Assembly: GCA_948470755.1 (NCBI GenBank)
Contig: CAOKPU010000029.1
Span: forward strand, 1 to 38,537
DNA from: an uncultured Lachnospiraceae bacterium
GTDB lineage: Bacteria; Bacillota; Clostridia; Lachnospirales; Lachnospiraceae
Direction of reading: 5' to 3'
Length of the DNA: 38,537 nucleotides
In this document: in pieces, positions 1 to 8,443 of the stretch
Layout of the letters: each line of letters starts with the position of its first letter
How positions within the stretch are numbered: the first letter of the stretch is position 1
The notes under the pieces: model-generated
Database searches by the model: none
What the model was told of the DNA's origin: nothing
What the model saw: the letters and a program-made list of their open reading frames with translations, nothing else
Program-made: the position numbers and the translations under genes

Positions 1-30
1 CAAATCTAGTGTGCCATCTGCCAGGCGGGG

Positions 31-64
31 CCGCAGGATAAGCCTTTTGACGCCCGGATCCTAT
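31..64. repeat. 34-bp dispersed repeat, copy 1
   Basis: This stretch matches 30219-30252 at 31 of 34 positions, in the same orientation, with the last 23 bases (42-64) identical. Neither copy lies in a recognisable gene, except that the other copy includes the trmK stop codon. The function is unknown; it looks like a short intergenic dispersed repeat. Positions 1-30 show nothing else I can identify. Confidence 0.6.
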
Positions 65-69
65 AAGGT

Positions 70-107
70 AAAAAAACATTCCTCAAGCCTATGCGCTCAA
101 GGAATGC
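70..107 (-). terminator. Rho-independent terminator of the rhamnose transporter operon
   Basis: Read on the minus strand, the arms at 95-106 and 77-88 form a 12-bp stem around a 6-nt loop, followed by six T residues (71-76). Two of the pairs are U.G wobbles only in the minus-strand RNA; on the plus strand they would be C-A mismatches. This fixes the direction as the end of the rhaT-P-Q-S-M transcript. Confidence 0.85.
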
Positions 108-117
108 TTTTTCATTT

Positions 118-429
118 TTAATCCAAATGGAACAATGGTTTTAAATCATGGCATACCGGGCTGTTATCCGGGTTCGTTTCCATAATGTCCGCCATAAAAT
201 CCCACCATTTACGATTAATCGCGGTATCCGCCCCTTTACTCCAAAGTCCTTCATCTTCGATTTCAATATAACCAAAGAGAGTCAATGTCTCAGGATCCAG
301 TGCAATCGTATAATTTTTACCGCCATGTTCATGGATCATGTCGATCATTTCCGGCCAAAGCTGATTATGCCTTTTTTCATATTCCGCTTCCATGCCGGGA
401 TATAATTTCATTTTAAATGTTTTTATCAT
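118..429 (-). CDS. rhaM: L-rhamnose mutarotase
   Basis: Interconverts the alpha and beta anomers of L-rhamnose in the cytoplasm so that the isomerase receives its preferred form. The product is 104 residues, the same length as E. coli RhaM, and recognisably similar along its whole length. It keeps the Y17/H21 pair in the EYEKRHNQLWPEM segment, the RKWWDFM aromatic pair, and the C-terminal NPDNSPV segment. An upstream in-frame ATG at 462 lies inside the end of rhaS. ATG 429 is preferred because AAAGAGG lies 8 nt before it and because it gives the family length. It follows rhaS by 14 bp, with its ribosome site touching the rhaS stop, so it is the last gene of the transporter operon and is followed by a terminator. 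Confidence 0.93.
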   Translation of the reverse strand: MIKTFKMKLYPGMEAEYEKRHNQLWPEMIDMIHEHGGKNYTIALDPETLTLFGYIEIEDEGLWSKGADTAINRKWWDFMADIMETNPDNSPVCHDLKPLFHLD

Positions 430-443
430 GGTTCCAGCCTCTT

Positions 444-1577
444 TTAATATACGGACTTCCATTCGTCAATATTGTCAGGCGTAAATGCGAAAGGAGGTCC
501 AACAATGATTTCCGTGCCGCCGTCGGAAGCTTCCACGATTTCATAACCGCCCATTTCACCAGCAGTAAATGTCTCGCCTGCCGCTCCTGTAATGTCGCCG
601 TTTACCAAAGCTACCGATGTATATGCACCAAGACGGCCTACATCAATAGGGTTCCATAGATACATATAAGGGCATACATTATCTGTCCCGATATAATCCG
701 CCATTTCGGACGGAAGGCCAAGGCCCGTCAGTTTTACAGCAGAACCTTTATCCTGCAGTACGCCTGCCGCCGCCATAATGCCTACGGTAGTAGGAGCGCA
801 GATCACTTTTAAGTCAGGGTAATTTGTAAGCAATGCCTGTGTCTGGTCAACGGACTTCTGGTATTCGTCATCGCCATAAGCAACCTCTACCAATTCAAGC
901 CCTGCATAATCTTCGCCTTCCATCACTTCCTTCATTGCCGCAATCCATGCATTCTGGTTGGATGCCTGGCTGGTTGCGGACAAGATCGCCCATTGGCCCT
1001 CGCCGCCTGCCAGATCCTTTACGGCGTCCATCAGCGTCTGGCCGATAATCTGCGTACCCGCCTGATTTACATGCGTCAAACGGCTTGCTGCATTCAACGT
1101 GGAATCCAAAGAGATAATCTTAATGCCCTGGGAAGCCGCCTGCTCGCAAACCGGCTGTAAAGCATCCTGGTCATTTGCTGCAATTGCAATCGCGCTGACA
1201 TTCTGTGCGATCAATTCATTGATCGTTGTAATCTGTGCATCAGCGGTTGCGGATTCCGGATGCCGGATAATAATCTGACTGTCGGAATACCCCATTGCCT
1301 TCATCGCCTCTTCAAACCCTGCCGCTTCTCTTTCATTGTAAGGATTACCTGCGGATTTGGTAACAAGGGCAAATGTACCTTCCCCCGCTGCTCCGCTTTC
1401 CTCTGCCGGAGCCGCCTCTTCTGCAGGCGCCGCTTCCTCCGCCGGAGCTTCTTCTTTTGCCGGAGCCGTTTCTTCTGCAACAGGAGCCGCCGCCTGTTCC
1501 GATGCGGAACCACAGCCTGCAAGCATTGCGCCAATCATGCTTACTGCAAGTAACACGCTTAATACTTTTTTCTTCAT
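444..1577 (-). CDS. rhaS: Rhamnose ABC transporter substrate-binding lipoprotein
   Basis: Extracytoplasmic sugar-binding lipoprotein of the periplasmic-binding-protein type 1 (ribose/rhamnose) fold, 377 residues. A signal peptide at residues 1-21 ends in the lipobox LAGC, with C22 as the lipidated cysteine. Residues about 27-65 form a low-complexity Ala/Glu/Pro linker, and the binding domain starts at FALVTKSAGNPYNE. The start has a strong GGGAGG 9 nt upstream. It follows the two permeases after a 161-bp gap and precedes rhaM. Rhamnose as substrate is inferred from the rhaM, rhaA and rhaB neighbours and from similarity to Rhizobium-type RhaS. The symbol here means the transporter component, not the E. 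coli regulator RhaS. Confidence 0.88.
   Translation of the reverse strand: MKKKVLSVLLAVSMIGAMLAGCGSASEQAAAPVAEETAPAKEEAPAEEAAPAEEAAPAEESGAAGEGTFALVTKSAGNPYNEREAAGFEEAMKAMGYSDSQIIIRHPESATADAQITTINELIAQNVSAIAIAANDQDALQPVCEQAASQGIKIISLDSTLNAASRLTHVNQAGTQIIGQTLMDAVKDLAGGEGQWAILSATSQASNQNAWIAAMKEVMEGEDYAGLELVEVAYGDDEYQKSVDQTQALLTNYPDLKVICAPTTVGIMAAAGVLQDKGSAVKLTGLGLPSEMADYIGTDNVCPYMYLWNPIDVGRLGAYTSVALVNGDITGAAGETFTAGEMGGYEIVEASDGGTEIIVGPPFAFTPDNIDEWKSVY
1398..1478 (-). repeat. Imperfect 18-nt tandem repeat in the rhaS linker
   Basis: This encodes repeating EEA(A)PA units, about residues 34-60 of the binding protein, between the lipidated cysteine and the folded domain. Such Ala/Glu/Pro spacers hold a lipoprotein domain away from the membrane. 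The near-identical 18-nt units could vary in copy number by slippage. Confidence 0.6.
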
Positions 1578-1738
1578 TTCTTCTTTCCTCCCATTTTATT
1601 ATAATAAATTTGATTTATACAAAGCAGTTTCCCATGGCATACCCCTCTGCCCTTATGGTTTTCCTGCAAAGTACCGTAAACGGTCTGCATTTAGCAAAGC
1701 CCATGCAAAATCCCTCTTAAAAATCATCTTTGCCCATC

Positions 1739-2743
1739 TCATGCTTTCTTTTTCACTTTAAACATCGACTTGATATTAGGCAGCATAACGGTAATGATCA
1801 GCAATGCCCCGATTACCACCAACATAAACTGGGAGGCCATATTGACCAGCCCAAGCCCGTAACGCAGCATCCCTACGATGAAAATTGCCAAAATCAGGCC
1901 CGGGAACTTCCCTTTGCCTCCGTCTGTGCTGAACCCGCCAAGCACCGCCATAGCAATCGCTTCCAGCTCATATCCCGTCGCGATATCCGCTCTTGTGCTT
2001 CCCATCCTGGCAGCCAGGAAAATTGCCGTTACCGCTGCAAATGTCCCGGTAAGGGTGAATACGATCATCCTGATCTTCTGCACCTTGATGCCCGCATATT
2101 CCGCCGCCAGCTTATTCGCGCCGATAGCATACAGCCTTCTTCCAAAAAATGTCTTATGAAGTACAAAACCAAAAATCACTGCGCAGACGATAAAACAGAT
2201 CAACATAATAGGCACGATCCCGATCTTCCCCCAATAAAGGTTAGAAAACCATTTTACGCTGGACAGCCCGCCTCTTGCTTCATCTCCCAGCATCGCCTCC
2301 GCGATCCCCCTGTAAAGGATCTGCGTCCCTAATGTAACGATCATGGGGGCCAGCTCCGTAAATTTCGTTAAAATCAACCCGTTAATTGCACCGCAGATCG
2401 TACCTGTCAAAAGACAGATAATAATGCACAATCCCATCGGTACGCCTAAATTATAGAAATAAGCCAGCATTACCGCCGAAAGGCATGCTGTTGAACCAAC
2501 GGAAATATCAATATCCCCTAATACCAGGATATAGGCCATCGGCAATGCTACAAATGCTTTCTCAAGAAAAGAGTTGGTCGCGTTAAACAGCCCTGCGCCG
2601 CTTAGATAATACTCCGAGAGGCTGGCATTCATCACATTAATGCCAAGAAACAAGATGACTAAGAGCCACTCCCATTTCAGGAAAAATGTTTTCCATGAAA
2701 ACGGCTGATCTGCAATAATCGTTCTTCCTGACTTCGTTGCCAT
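1739..2743 (-). CDS. rhaQ: Rhamnose ABC transporter permease (second)
   Basis: Integral membrane permease of the CUT2 (ribose/rhamnose-type) family, 334 residues with many hydrophobic helices. Recognisable segments are LGDIDISVGSTACLSAV and AIAMAVLGGFSTDGGKG, both typical of RbsC-like permeases. The start ATG overlaps the stop of the preceding permease by one base (TAATG) with GGAGGG upstream, so the two are translationally coupled. It should pair with that permease to form the channel energised by the ATPase at 3756-5261. The P and Q labels of the two permeases follow gene order and could be swapped. Confidence 0.87.
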   Translation of the reverse strand: MATKSGRTIIADQPFSWKTFFLKWEWLLVILFLGINVMNASLSEYYLSGAGLFNATNSFLEKAFVALPMAYILVLGDIDISVGSTACLSAVMLAYFYNLGVPMGLCIIICLLTGTICGAINGLILTKFTELAPMIVTLGTQILYRGIAEAMLGDEARGGLSSVKWFSNLYWGKIGIVPIMLICFIVCAVIFGFVLHKTFFGRRLYAIGANKLAAEYAGIKVQKIRMIVFTLTGTFAAVTAIFLAARMGSTRADIATGYELEAIAMAVLGGFSTDGGKGKFPGLILAIFIVGMLRYGLGLVNMASQFMLVVIGALLIITVMLPNIKSMFKVKKKA

Positions 2744-3744
2744 TACATTTCCCTCCTTCTCAGATTATTTTTATCCATCGTCCTCTGCGCCAGCACATTC
2801 AATATAACTGCCACAAGGATAATCAATCCTTTGATCGCACTCTGCCAGAACTGGGATACCCCGATTAACGGAAGCGCCTTGCCGATGATGGCTATTGTCA
2901 GTGAACCTAAAAACACTCCCACTACGGAACCCCGGCCTCCCGTCAGGCTGACCCCGCCTACAACACAGGCTGCGATAACATCCATTTCAATGCCGGTAGC
3001 CATATCGCCCTGCGCCGACTTATAAAGCGACGTCCAAAGGGCTCCGCCCAGCCCGCATAAGAATCCCATCAAAGTATAAACGCCGATTTTCACATGGCCG
3101 ATATTGATGCCGGATACCGCCGCTGCCTCCACATTGGAACCCACCGCGTATACCCGCCGGCCAATAGTAGTCCACTTCATTACTACAAAAAAGATAATAT
3201 AACAATAAATCGTTACTGCGATCATATTGTTCACTAAACCAAAACCAAGATACTTAGTCAGCGCAAAATTTTTAAAGCTGTCCGTAAACTGATAAGCCGC
3301 TACCCACTGGCTTTTCGCGATCAAATAGGTAAGACCCCTGTAAATATTCATAAAACCAAGCGTACATACAATCGGCGGCACTTTCCCTTTTGTAATGATC
3401 ATGCCCACCACCAGGCCAAGCCCTGCGCCGATCGCCATTGACAGGAGAAAAGACACGGGGGTGGGGATCATATAATCCCTCATCACCAGCCCGGCCGCCA
3501 TGCCCGAAAACGCCAGCGTGGAACCGATGGAAATATCAATCCCCCCGGTAAGCAGTACGCACATCATCCCAAGCGCCAGGATAAATATAACCGCATAGTT
3601 ACGGAACATATCCTCCAATGTCTCCGATGTTAAAAAGGAGCTGTTTCTTATCTGAACAAACAAACATAAAACAATCAGTACAATCACCAAACTCATTTCA
3701 CGGGAGCCAGTGATTTTTTTCCAGTCGAATTTCTTCTTTTCCAT
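2743..3744 (-). CDS. rhaP: Rhamnose ABC transporter permease (first)
   Basis: CUT2-family sugar permease, 333 residues. It carries the same LTGGIDISIGSTLAFSG and VIAACVVGGVSLTGGRG segments as the next gene, so the two are divergent paralogs that probably form a heterodimeric channel. It starts 11 bp after the stop of the ATPase gene and overlaps the following permease by one base. Rhamnose specificity is inferred from the operon, not from the protein itself. Confidence 0.87.
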   Translation of the reverse strand: MEKKKFDWKKITGSREMSLVIVLIVLCLFVQIRNSSFLTSETLEDMFRNYAVIFILALGMMCVLLTGGIDISIGSTLAFSGMAAGLVMRDYMIPTPVSFLLSMAIGAGLGLVVGMIITKGKVPPIVCTLGFMNIYRGLTYLIAKSQWVAAYQFTDSFKNFALTKYLGFGLVNNMIAVTIYCYIIFFVVMKWTTIGRRVYAVGSNVEAAAVSGINIGHVKIGVYTLMGFLCGLGGALWTSLYKSAQGDMATGIEMDVIAACVVGGVSLTGGRGSVVGVFLGSLTIAIIGKALPLIGVSQFWQSAIKGLIILVAVILNVLAQRTMDKNNLRRREM

Positions 3745-3755
3745 CCTTAGCCCTC

Positions 3756-5261
3756 CTAATTCTTTGCCGCTTTCGGTGATCTTGCCATCGCAAACTTCAA
3801 AATCTCTTCCTGCGCCGCTTCTCCGCGTTTTAACTCGCCCGTTACCTTACCCTCGCACATAACCACGATCCGGTCGGACATGCCGAGGATTTCCGGCATC
3901 TCGGAAGAAATCATGATGATGGCATAGCCCTGTTTTGCCAGTTCTCCCATAATCTCATATATTTCCGCCTTCGCCCCTACATCCACGCCTTTGGTCGGCT
4001 CATCCAGAATAATTACTTTTAAATCGGAAGCCAGGATCTTCGCCACTACGATTTTCTGCTGGTTGCCGCCGGAAAGGGAGCTTGCTTTATCAAAGATGGT
4101 CACTGCCTTCGTATCCACCCGCTCCGCCAGTTCCTTTGCTTTTGCCCGTTCCGATTTTTCATCCGTCATCCCGTTCTTGCCCAGGCTGGCAATTTCCGTC
4201 AATGTAATATTGCGTCCGATGCCCCAGTCGAGAATCAGCCCCTGATGCTGCCTATCCTCCGGCAGAAGCCCAATCCCCTGACGCAATGCATCGGAAGGGT
4301 TTTTCACCGTGATTTCCTGCCCATTTAAGTACATCTTCCCGGAATCATAATGCTCCACCCCATAGATCGTCTGGACTGTTTCCGTCCTTCCGGCCCCTAC
4401 CAGGCCTGTCAGCCCCAGGATTTCGCCCTTCCGCACGTTAAAGCTCACATCTTTGAAGTAACCCATTCTCGTGAGTTTTTCCACCCGGAACACTTCTTCC
4501 CCAATTTTTACTTCCGGCTTCGGATACATATCGCTGATTTCCCGCCCTACCATCGCTTTGATCAGATCCGCATTGGTTATGCCATTCACATCATAGCTGC
4601 CAATATATTGGGAATCGCGGAAAACAGTAACTCTTGTGGCCAGACGGTACATATCTTCAAACCTGTGGGAAATAAAAATAATGGAAGCGCCATCATCCCT
4701 CAGCTTTTCCGTGATCTTATAAAGCTGTTCCGACTCATTTTTTGTCAATGCCGCCGTAGGTTCATCCATAATTATAATCCTTGCTTTCATGGAAATGGCC
4801 TTGGCAATTTCTACCATCTGCTGCTGCGCTACGGAAAGCGCGCCCATTTCTGCGGTAGATTTAAAATCCGCATTTAATTCCTGTAAATAAGAATCCGCCA
4901 GATCATTCATCTCTTTCCACTGAATGATGCCGCGTTTCTTGATTTCATGCCCCATAAAAATATTTTCAGTGACGCTCAGATGGGGATAAGCCGTTACATG
5001 CTGGTAAATCGCCGCAATACCGGCTTTCTGCGCATCCTTCGGCCCTTTAAAGTCCACTTTCTGCCCGTCAAGATACATCTCACCCTCTTCAGCCTTATGT
5101 ACGCCTGTAATTACTTTAATAAAGGTCGATTTACCGGCACCGTTCTCACCCATCAGTGCATGGATTTCACCGGGCTTTAACTGAAAGCTTACATGATCTA
5201 ACGCCTTTACGCCAGGGAAAATCTTGGTAATGCCTTTTAGCTCAAGTACATATTCTGACAA
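3756..5261 (-). CDS. rhaT: Rhamnose ABC transporter ATP-binding protein
   Basis: Double-domain ATPase that powers rhamnose import. The first half has Walker A GENGAGKS, a degenerate signature (LSVAQQQ) and Walker B IIIMDEPTA. The second half has a degenerate Walker A (LVGAGRTE), a good signature LSGGNQQ and Walker B VIILDEPTKG. This asymmetry is usual for RbsA/MglA-type proteins. An ATG lies at 5267, but only 2 nt separate it from the strong GGAGG. The in-frame TTG at 5261 has an 8-nt spacing and gives the N-terminus M-SEYVLELKGITKIFPGVKALD, the usual form in this family, so I prefer TTG. It is the first gene of the transporter operon, with its own promoter upstream. RhaT here follows Rhizobium naming and is not the E. 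coli proton symporter. Confidence 0.88.
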   Translation of the reverse strand: MSEYVLELKGITKIFPGVKALDHVSFQLKPGEIHALMGENGAGKSTFIKVITGVHKAEEGEMYLDGQKVDFKGPKDAQKAGIAAIYQHVTAYPHLSVTENIFMGHEIKKRGIIQWKEMNDLADSYLQELNADFKSTAEMGALSVAQQQMVEIAKAISMKARIIIMDEPTAALTKNESEQLYKITEKLRDDGASIIFISHRFEDMYRLATRVTVFRDSQYIGSYDVNGITNADLIKAMVGREISDMYPKPEVKIGEEVFRVEKLTRMGYFKDVSFNVRKGEILGLTGLVGAGRTETVQTIYGVEHYDSGKMYLNGQEITVKNPSDALRQGIGLLPEDRQHQGLILDWGIGRNITLTEIASLGKNGMTDEKSERAKAKELAERVDTKAVTIFDKASSLSGGNQQKIVVAKILASDLKVIILDEPTKGVDVGAKAEIYEIMGELAKQGYAIIMISSEMPEILGMSDRIVVMCEGKVTGELKRGEAAQEEILKFAMARSPKAAKN

Positions 5262-5317
5262 CTCCATCTCCTCCTTCTTACTTCTCCGGAATACTGCTAT
5301 TTCCTGCTCTTTGCTTT

Positions 5318-5347
5318 ATTATATCTTTGACGTCAGCGCACGGACAA
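5318..5347 (-). promoter_or_regulatory. SigA-type promoter of the rhamnose transporter operon
   Basis: On the minus strand, TTGTCC (5347-5342), an 18-bp spacer and a perfect TATAAT (5323-5318) lie about 55 bp before rhaT. The spacer contains the palindrome TGACGTCA. Farther upstream there is AATAAGGA, also found beside the rhaB promoter, which could be a shared regulator half-site (weak). Confidence 0.7.
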
Positions 5348-5467
5348 TCGTAATATTTTTGGATTTAGGGTAAATTTGTTTTGTGCGATTCCTTATTGCG
5401 GCCCGGGCTCCCAATATCTTCCAAATAAAGATACAGGCAAGCTTCTTAACGTCCAAAACCATACATA

Positions 5468-5500
5468 GAAATCCGGCAGCGGTTCCCGCTGCCGGATTTC
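5468..5500 (-). terminator. 15-bp perfect hairpin downstream of rhaA
   Basis: Arms at 5468-5482 and 5486-5500 are perfectly complementary with a 3-nt loop. The minus-strand tail is only moderately U-rich, so it may be a transcript-stabilising or weak terminating hairpin between rhaBA and the transporter operon. It directly abuts the repeat unit at 5500-5566. Confidence 0.55.
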
Positions 5501-5566
5501 TGTTGAACCCTAGGACTTCTTAGCGAAACAGCCCTTGCTGTTTCGCTTTAGAAGCCCTTCTCACAC
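5500..5566 (-). repeat. 67-nt hairpin repeat unit, copy A (touches rhaA stop)
   Basis: Read on the minus strand this unit is identical to 11604-11670 (plus strand) at 57 of 67 positions. It contains a perfect 10-bp stem (GCGAAACAGC / GCTGTTTCGC, 4-nt loop) inside an outer GGGCTTCT / AGAAGTCC stem. It begins at the base right after the rhaA stop codon. Several differences from the other copy keep the pairing (G.U versus A-U, G-C versus G.U). Confidence 0.75.
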
Positions 5567-6820
5567 TCATCTCTTCATCAGCACGTTTTCTTCATATTCT
5601 TTCACGTCTGCAAACCAGCTTTCCCCAACCGGGACTCCGTTCCTTTCACAGAACTCATTCCATACATCCCCAAACGGGTAAGTCTTGACCTCTTCCTGCT
5701 GCATCATCAGCTCCGTGAATTTCCCTTCGTCCTGCAGGGCCTTTAATTTTTTATTAGGGGAAAGCAGGGCATACAGCAAAGCTTTCTGCATATTGCGCAT
5801 CCCGATTACCCATGCCGCAATACGGTTAATGCTTGCGTCAAAATAATCCAAGGCCAGCAATACCCGGTCAAGGGCGTCATTCCTTACAATCTCCTTAGCA
5901 ATTTCCTTTGTCTCGTCATCCAGAAGGACAACATGGTCGCTGTCCCAGCGCACGCCTCTTGTTACGTGAAGAGCGATCTTATCATTGAACAGAAGCATGG
6001 AAGGGATCTTATCCGATACCACTTCCGTCGGATGATAATGCCCGTTATCCAGCAAACTGATGATCCCATTCTTCGCCGCATAGCTTATCGTAAACTCGCT
6101 GGATCCTACCGTATAAGATTCCATCCCGATGCCGAACACCTTGGACTCCAGGCATACCAGCACTTTTTCTTTATCATAAGGGATTGAAAGGATCTCATCC
6201 AGGGACTGTTTGAATCTCGCCCTGGGGCCAAGACGGTCTGCGGGTACGTCCTTCATCCCATCGGGAATCCAGATATTCATCGCACAAGGGCTGCCCTGTT
6301 CCGTTGCCAGATACTCGGAGATCCTAATGCATGCCTTGCAATGTTCCACCCAGAATCGACGCACCTTTTCGTCAGGGCTGGACAACGTAAGGCTATCCTC
6401 CGCCATCGGATGGGAGAAGCAAGTCGGGTTAAAGTCAAAAGCCACTCCGTTTTTCTTTCCGAATTCCACCCACTTTGCAAAATGCTTCGGCTCCAGTTTA
6501 TCCCTGTCCACACGCCCGCCTTCTTCAAAAATAGCATAGCAGGCATGTAGATTTACTTTATGCTTTCCGGGAATCAGGCTCAGCGCCTTTTCCATATCCG
6601 CCATCAACTCTTCCGGCGTCCTCGCTTTCCCCGGATAATTGCCGGTCGTCTGAATCCCTCCGGTCAGCGGGCCGTCATGGTCAAAACCAATCACGTCATC
6701 CCCCTGCCAGCAATGCATGGAAATCGGGACATTTTTTAAAGCTTCCAATGCCTTATCCGTATCCACCCCAAGCTTCCCATACTGTTCCTTCGCCGCTTCA
6801 TACCTTTCTTTTCCTGTCAT
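5567..6820 (-). CDS. rhaA: L-rhamnose isomerase
   Basis: Converts L-rhamnose to L-rhamnulose in the cytoplasm, the first catabolic step. It has 417 residues against 419 in E. coli RhaA. The segment GHYHPTE (H261) and the segment RWDSDHV (D293, D295) fall one position from the E. coli metal ligands H262, D294 and D296. The start ATG has GGAGG 9 nt upstream. It lies 20 bp after rhaB, so the two are one operon transcribed from the promoter before rhaB. A hairpin repeat and a strong stem-loop follow the stop. Confidence 0.96.
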   Translation of the reverse strand: MTGKERYEAAKEQYGKLGVDTDKALEALKNVPISMHCWQGDDVIGFDHDGPLTGGIQTTGNYPGKARTPEELMADMEKALSLIPGKHKVNLHACYAIFEEGGRVDRDKLEPKHFAKWVEFGKKNGVAFDFNPTCFSHPMAEDSLTLSSPDEKVRRFWVEHCKACIRISEYLATEQGSPCAMNIWIPDGMKDVPADRLGPRARFKQSLDEILSIPYDKEKVLVCLESKVFGIGMESYTVGSSEFTISYAAKNGIISLLDNGHYHPTEVVSDKIPSMLLFNDKIALHVTRGVRWDSDHVVLLDDETKEIAKEIVRNDALDRVLLALDYFDASINRIAAWVIGMRNMQKALLYALLSPNKKLKALQDEGKFTELMMQQEEVKTYPFGDVWNEFCERNGVPVGESWFADVKEYEENVLMKR

Positions 6821-6840
6821 CTTCTTTTCCTCCTACTTTT

Positions 6841-8244
6841 CTATGCTTGATATTCTTTTACTCCAAAAGAATCAAAAATACATTTTCTCGCTTCCTGCAG
6901 GCCGCTCAGTTCCCCTGCCTCCATCATCTGTACCGCCAGGTTCCCTATCGCCGTCGCTTCTCCCGGCCCGGCGTACACTATGCGTCCGCTCTTTACTGCG
7001 GTCAGTTCGTTTAAATAGGCCGCATTGGAGCCGCCCCCAACGATATTGACTGCCCGGTATTTTTTCCCCGTCAGTTTTTCCACATCCGCAAAAGCCTTAG
7101 CATAACATTCCGCAAGGCTCTGATAAACTACGGTTGCCAGTTGCCCCAACGTCTTTGGTATTTCCTGTCCCGTCCGTTCACAATAAGACTGGATTTCTTT
7201 CGTCATATTGGCAGGCGCCAGAAAACAATCGTCATTTACATCCACCCGGGAAGGGAACCCTTTTTCTTCCTCCGCCTGGCTGCAGATTTCCGCAAAAGAA
7301 TAAGCATCATCAAATTCATGCCTTACCGACTGTATCATCCAAAGGCCCATAATATTTTTCAAATAACGGAAACGATAGTCAAAACCGCCTTCATTTGTAA
7401 AGTTCTTTTCCATGCTTTCCTTTGTGCAGATCGGCTCTTTTATCTCCGTTCCAAGCAAAGACCATGTGCCGGAACTGATGTAAAGGCTTTCTTCCTCCAG
7501 GGAAGGCACAGCCAGCACGGCGGAAGCCGTGTCATGAGAAGCGATCTGCATTACCTTGCACTGATATCCTACTTCCTTAGCGACCTCTTCTTTCAGATCC
7601 CCTACCACCGTCCCGGGCATGGAAAGCGGCCGGAAGATTTTTTTCGGAAAACCAAGGATATCCATCAATTCCCAGTCCCAGTCATTGGTCTTCACATTGA
7701 CCAACTGCCCTGTCGTCGCATTGGTATATTCGCTCTTCTTTATCCCTGTCAGCACAAAATTAAAATAATCCGGCATCATCAGCAGGCTGTCCGCCCGTTC
7801 CAGTGTCTCCGGCTCCTGCACTTTAGCCGCCATCAACTGGTAAACGGTATTAAATATCTGCTTTTGGATCCCATTCCTTTCATAGAGCTGATCCAGCGGG
7901 ATGAAACGGTACACTTCCTCATCCATCCCTTTCGTCCGGCCATCCCTATAACCGTATGTATTGGCCGCAATCTTATCATCCTTATCCAACAGCACATAAT
8001 CCACGCCCCAGGTATCTATGCCCATGGTAACGGGGATCTTGCCCGCCTCCCTGCACTTTCTCATACCGGCTATGATCTCCTTTGCAAGATGATCCACATC
8101 CCATTGGAGATGACCGTCTTTTTTTGCCATCCCGTTCTCAAAACGATAGACTTCTTCGATGACTATTTTGCCGCCTTGTATGCTGCCCAAAATATGCCTG
8201 CCGCTGGAAGCCCCGATGTCCACCGCCAAAAAATATTCTCCCAT
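6841..8244 (-). CDS. rhaB: L-rhamnulokinase
   Basis: Phosphorylates L-rhamnulose with ATP to L-rhamnulose 1-phosphate. FGGY-type sugar kinase of 467 residues, with the N-terminal phosphate loop AVDIGASSGRHI, a DTWGVDYVLLD segment, and the C-terminal NIVGGGSNAAYLNELTA typical of FGGY kinases. An upstream ATG at 8295 would add 17 residues with no matching ribosome site. ATG 8244 is preferred because AAGGAG lies 8 nt upstream and MGEYFLAVDIG is the normal kinase N-terminus. It is the first gene of the rhaBA operon, divergent from the AraC-type regulator. The aldolase that would act next is not in the window. Confidence 0.95.
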   Translation of the reverse strand: MGEYFLAVDIGASSGRHILGSIQGGKIVIEEVYRFENGMAKKDGHLQWDVDHLAKEIIAGMRKCREAGKIPVTMGIDTWGVDYVLLDKDDKIAANTYGYRDGRTKGMDEEVYRFIPLDQLYERNGIQKQIFNTVYQLMAAKVQEPETLERADSLLMMPDYFNFVLTGIKKSEYTNATTGQLVNVKTNDWDWELMDILGFPKKIFRPLSMPGTVVGDLKEEVAKEVGYQCKVMQIASHDTASAVLAVPSLEEESLYISSGTWSLLGTEIKEPICTKESMEKNFTNEGGFDYRFRYLKNIMGLWMIQSVRHEFDDAYSFAEICSQAEEEKGFPSRVDVNDDCFLAPANMTKEIQSYCERTGQEIPKTLGQLATVVYQSLAECYAKAFADVEKLTGKKYRAVNIVGGGSNAAYLNELTAVKSGRIVYAGPGEATAIGNLAVQMMEAGELSGLQEARKCIFDSFGVKEYQA

Positions 8245-8312
8245 ATCCTTCTCCTTCCCATCCGTCCGTAAAACAGTTTCCCATTGTTTTGCCACTCGAT
8301 TCCCATGGCCTT

Positions 8313-8342
8313 ATTGTATCTCTTTTACAAGGATATTGTAAG
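8313..8342 (-). promoter_or_regulatory. Promoter of rhaBA
   Basis: On the minus strand there is a TACAAT -10 (8318-8313) with either TTACAA at 17 bp or CTTACA at 18 bp as -35. The -35 element overlaps the left arm of the inverted repeat at 8339-8371, as expected for a regulator-dependent promoter. Confidence 0.6.
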
Positions 8343-8371
8343 GACGGTGTTTGCTTAATTTTCCGTCCTTA
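8339..8371. promoter_or_regulatory. Inverted repeat between rhaB and the AraC regulator, likely operator
   Basis: TAAGGACGG (8339-8347) and CCGTCCTTA (8363-8371) are perfect 9-bp arms separated by 15 bp. The left arm overlaps the rhaB -35 and the right arm ends 1 bp before the regulator's -35. A related CCGTCCGTA (8262-8270) lies in the rhaB leader. Binding by the adjacent AraC-type protein is inferred. Confidence 0.55.
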
Positions 8372-8372
8372 T

Positions 8373-8401
8373 TTGCCTCATCCGGCTTTTTATGCTACAC
8401 T
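8373..8401 (+). promoter_or_regulatory. Promoter of the AraC-type regulator
   Basis: TTGCCT (8373-8378), a 17-bp spacer and TACACT (8396-8401) lie about 43 bp before the start codon of the regulator. Confidence 0.6.
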
Positions 8402-8443
8402 AAGGAAAAGAAAAGGAAATCAGCGCAGATCAGGGGAGGGACT

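Noticed and set aside
1598-1603. TATAAT before rhaS on the minus strand as an internal promoter
   Set aside because: No -35 at the right distance, and the implied start would leave only about 14 nt including the ribosome site. An internal promoter is not excluded, but the support is poor.
1357-1761. An Ala/Ser-rich plus-strand frame opposite the rhaS linker
   Set aside because: Its composition comes from the repeated GCC/GGC codons of the rhaS linker read backwards; no start signal or homology is evident.
5324-5341. TGACGTCA palindrome in the transporter promoter spacer as an operator
   Set aside because: An 8-bp palindrome can occur by chance and no second copy was found near the other rhamnose promoter.
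7141-8271. A 376-codon open frame on the plus strand opposite rhaB
   Set aside because: It lies entirely antisense to a well-supported kinase gene, has no ribosome site, and its translation is His/Arg/Phe-rich as expected of a shadow frame.
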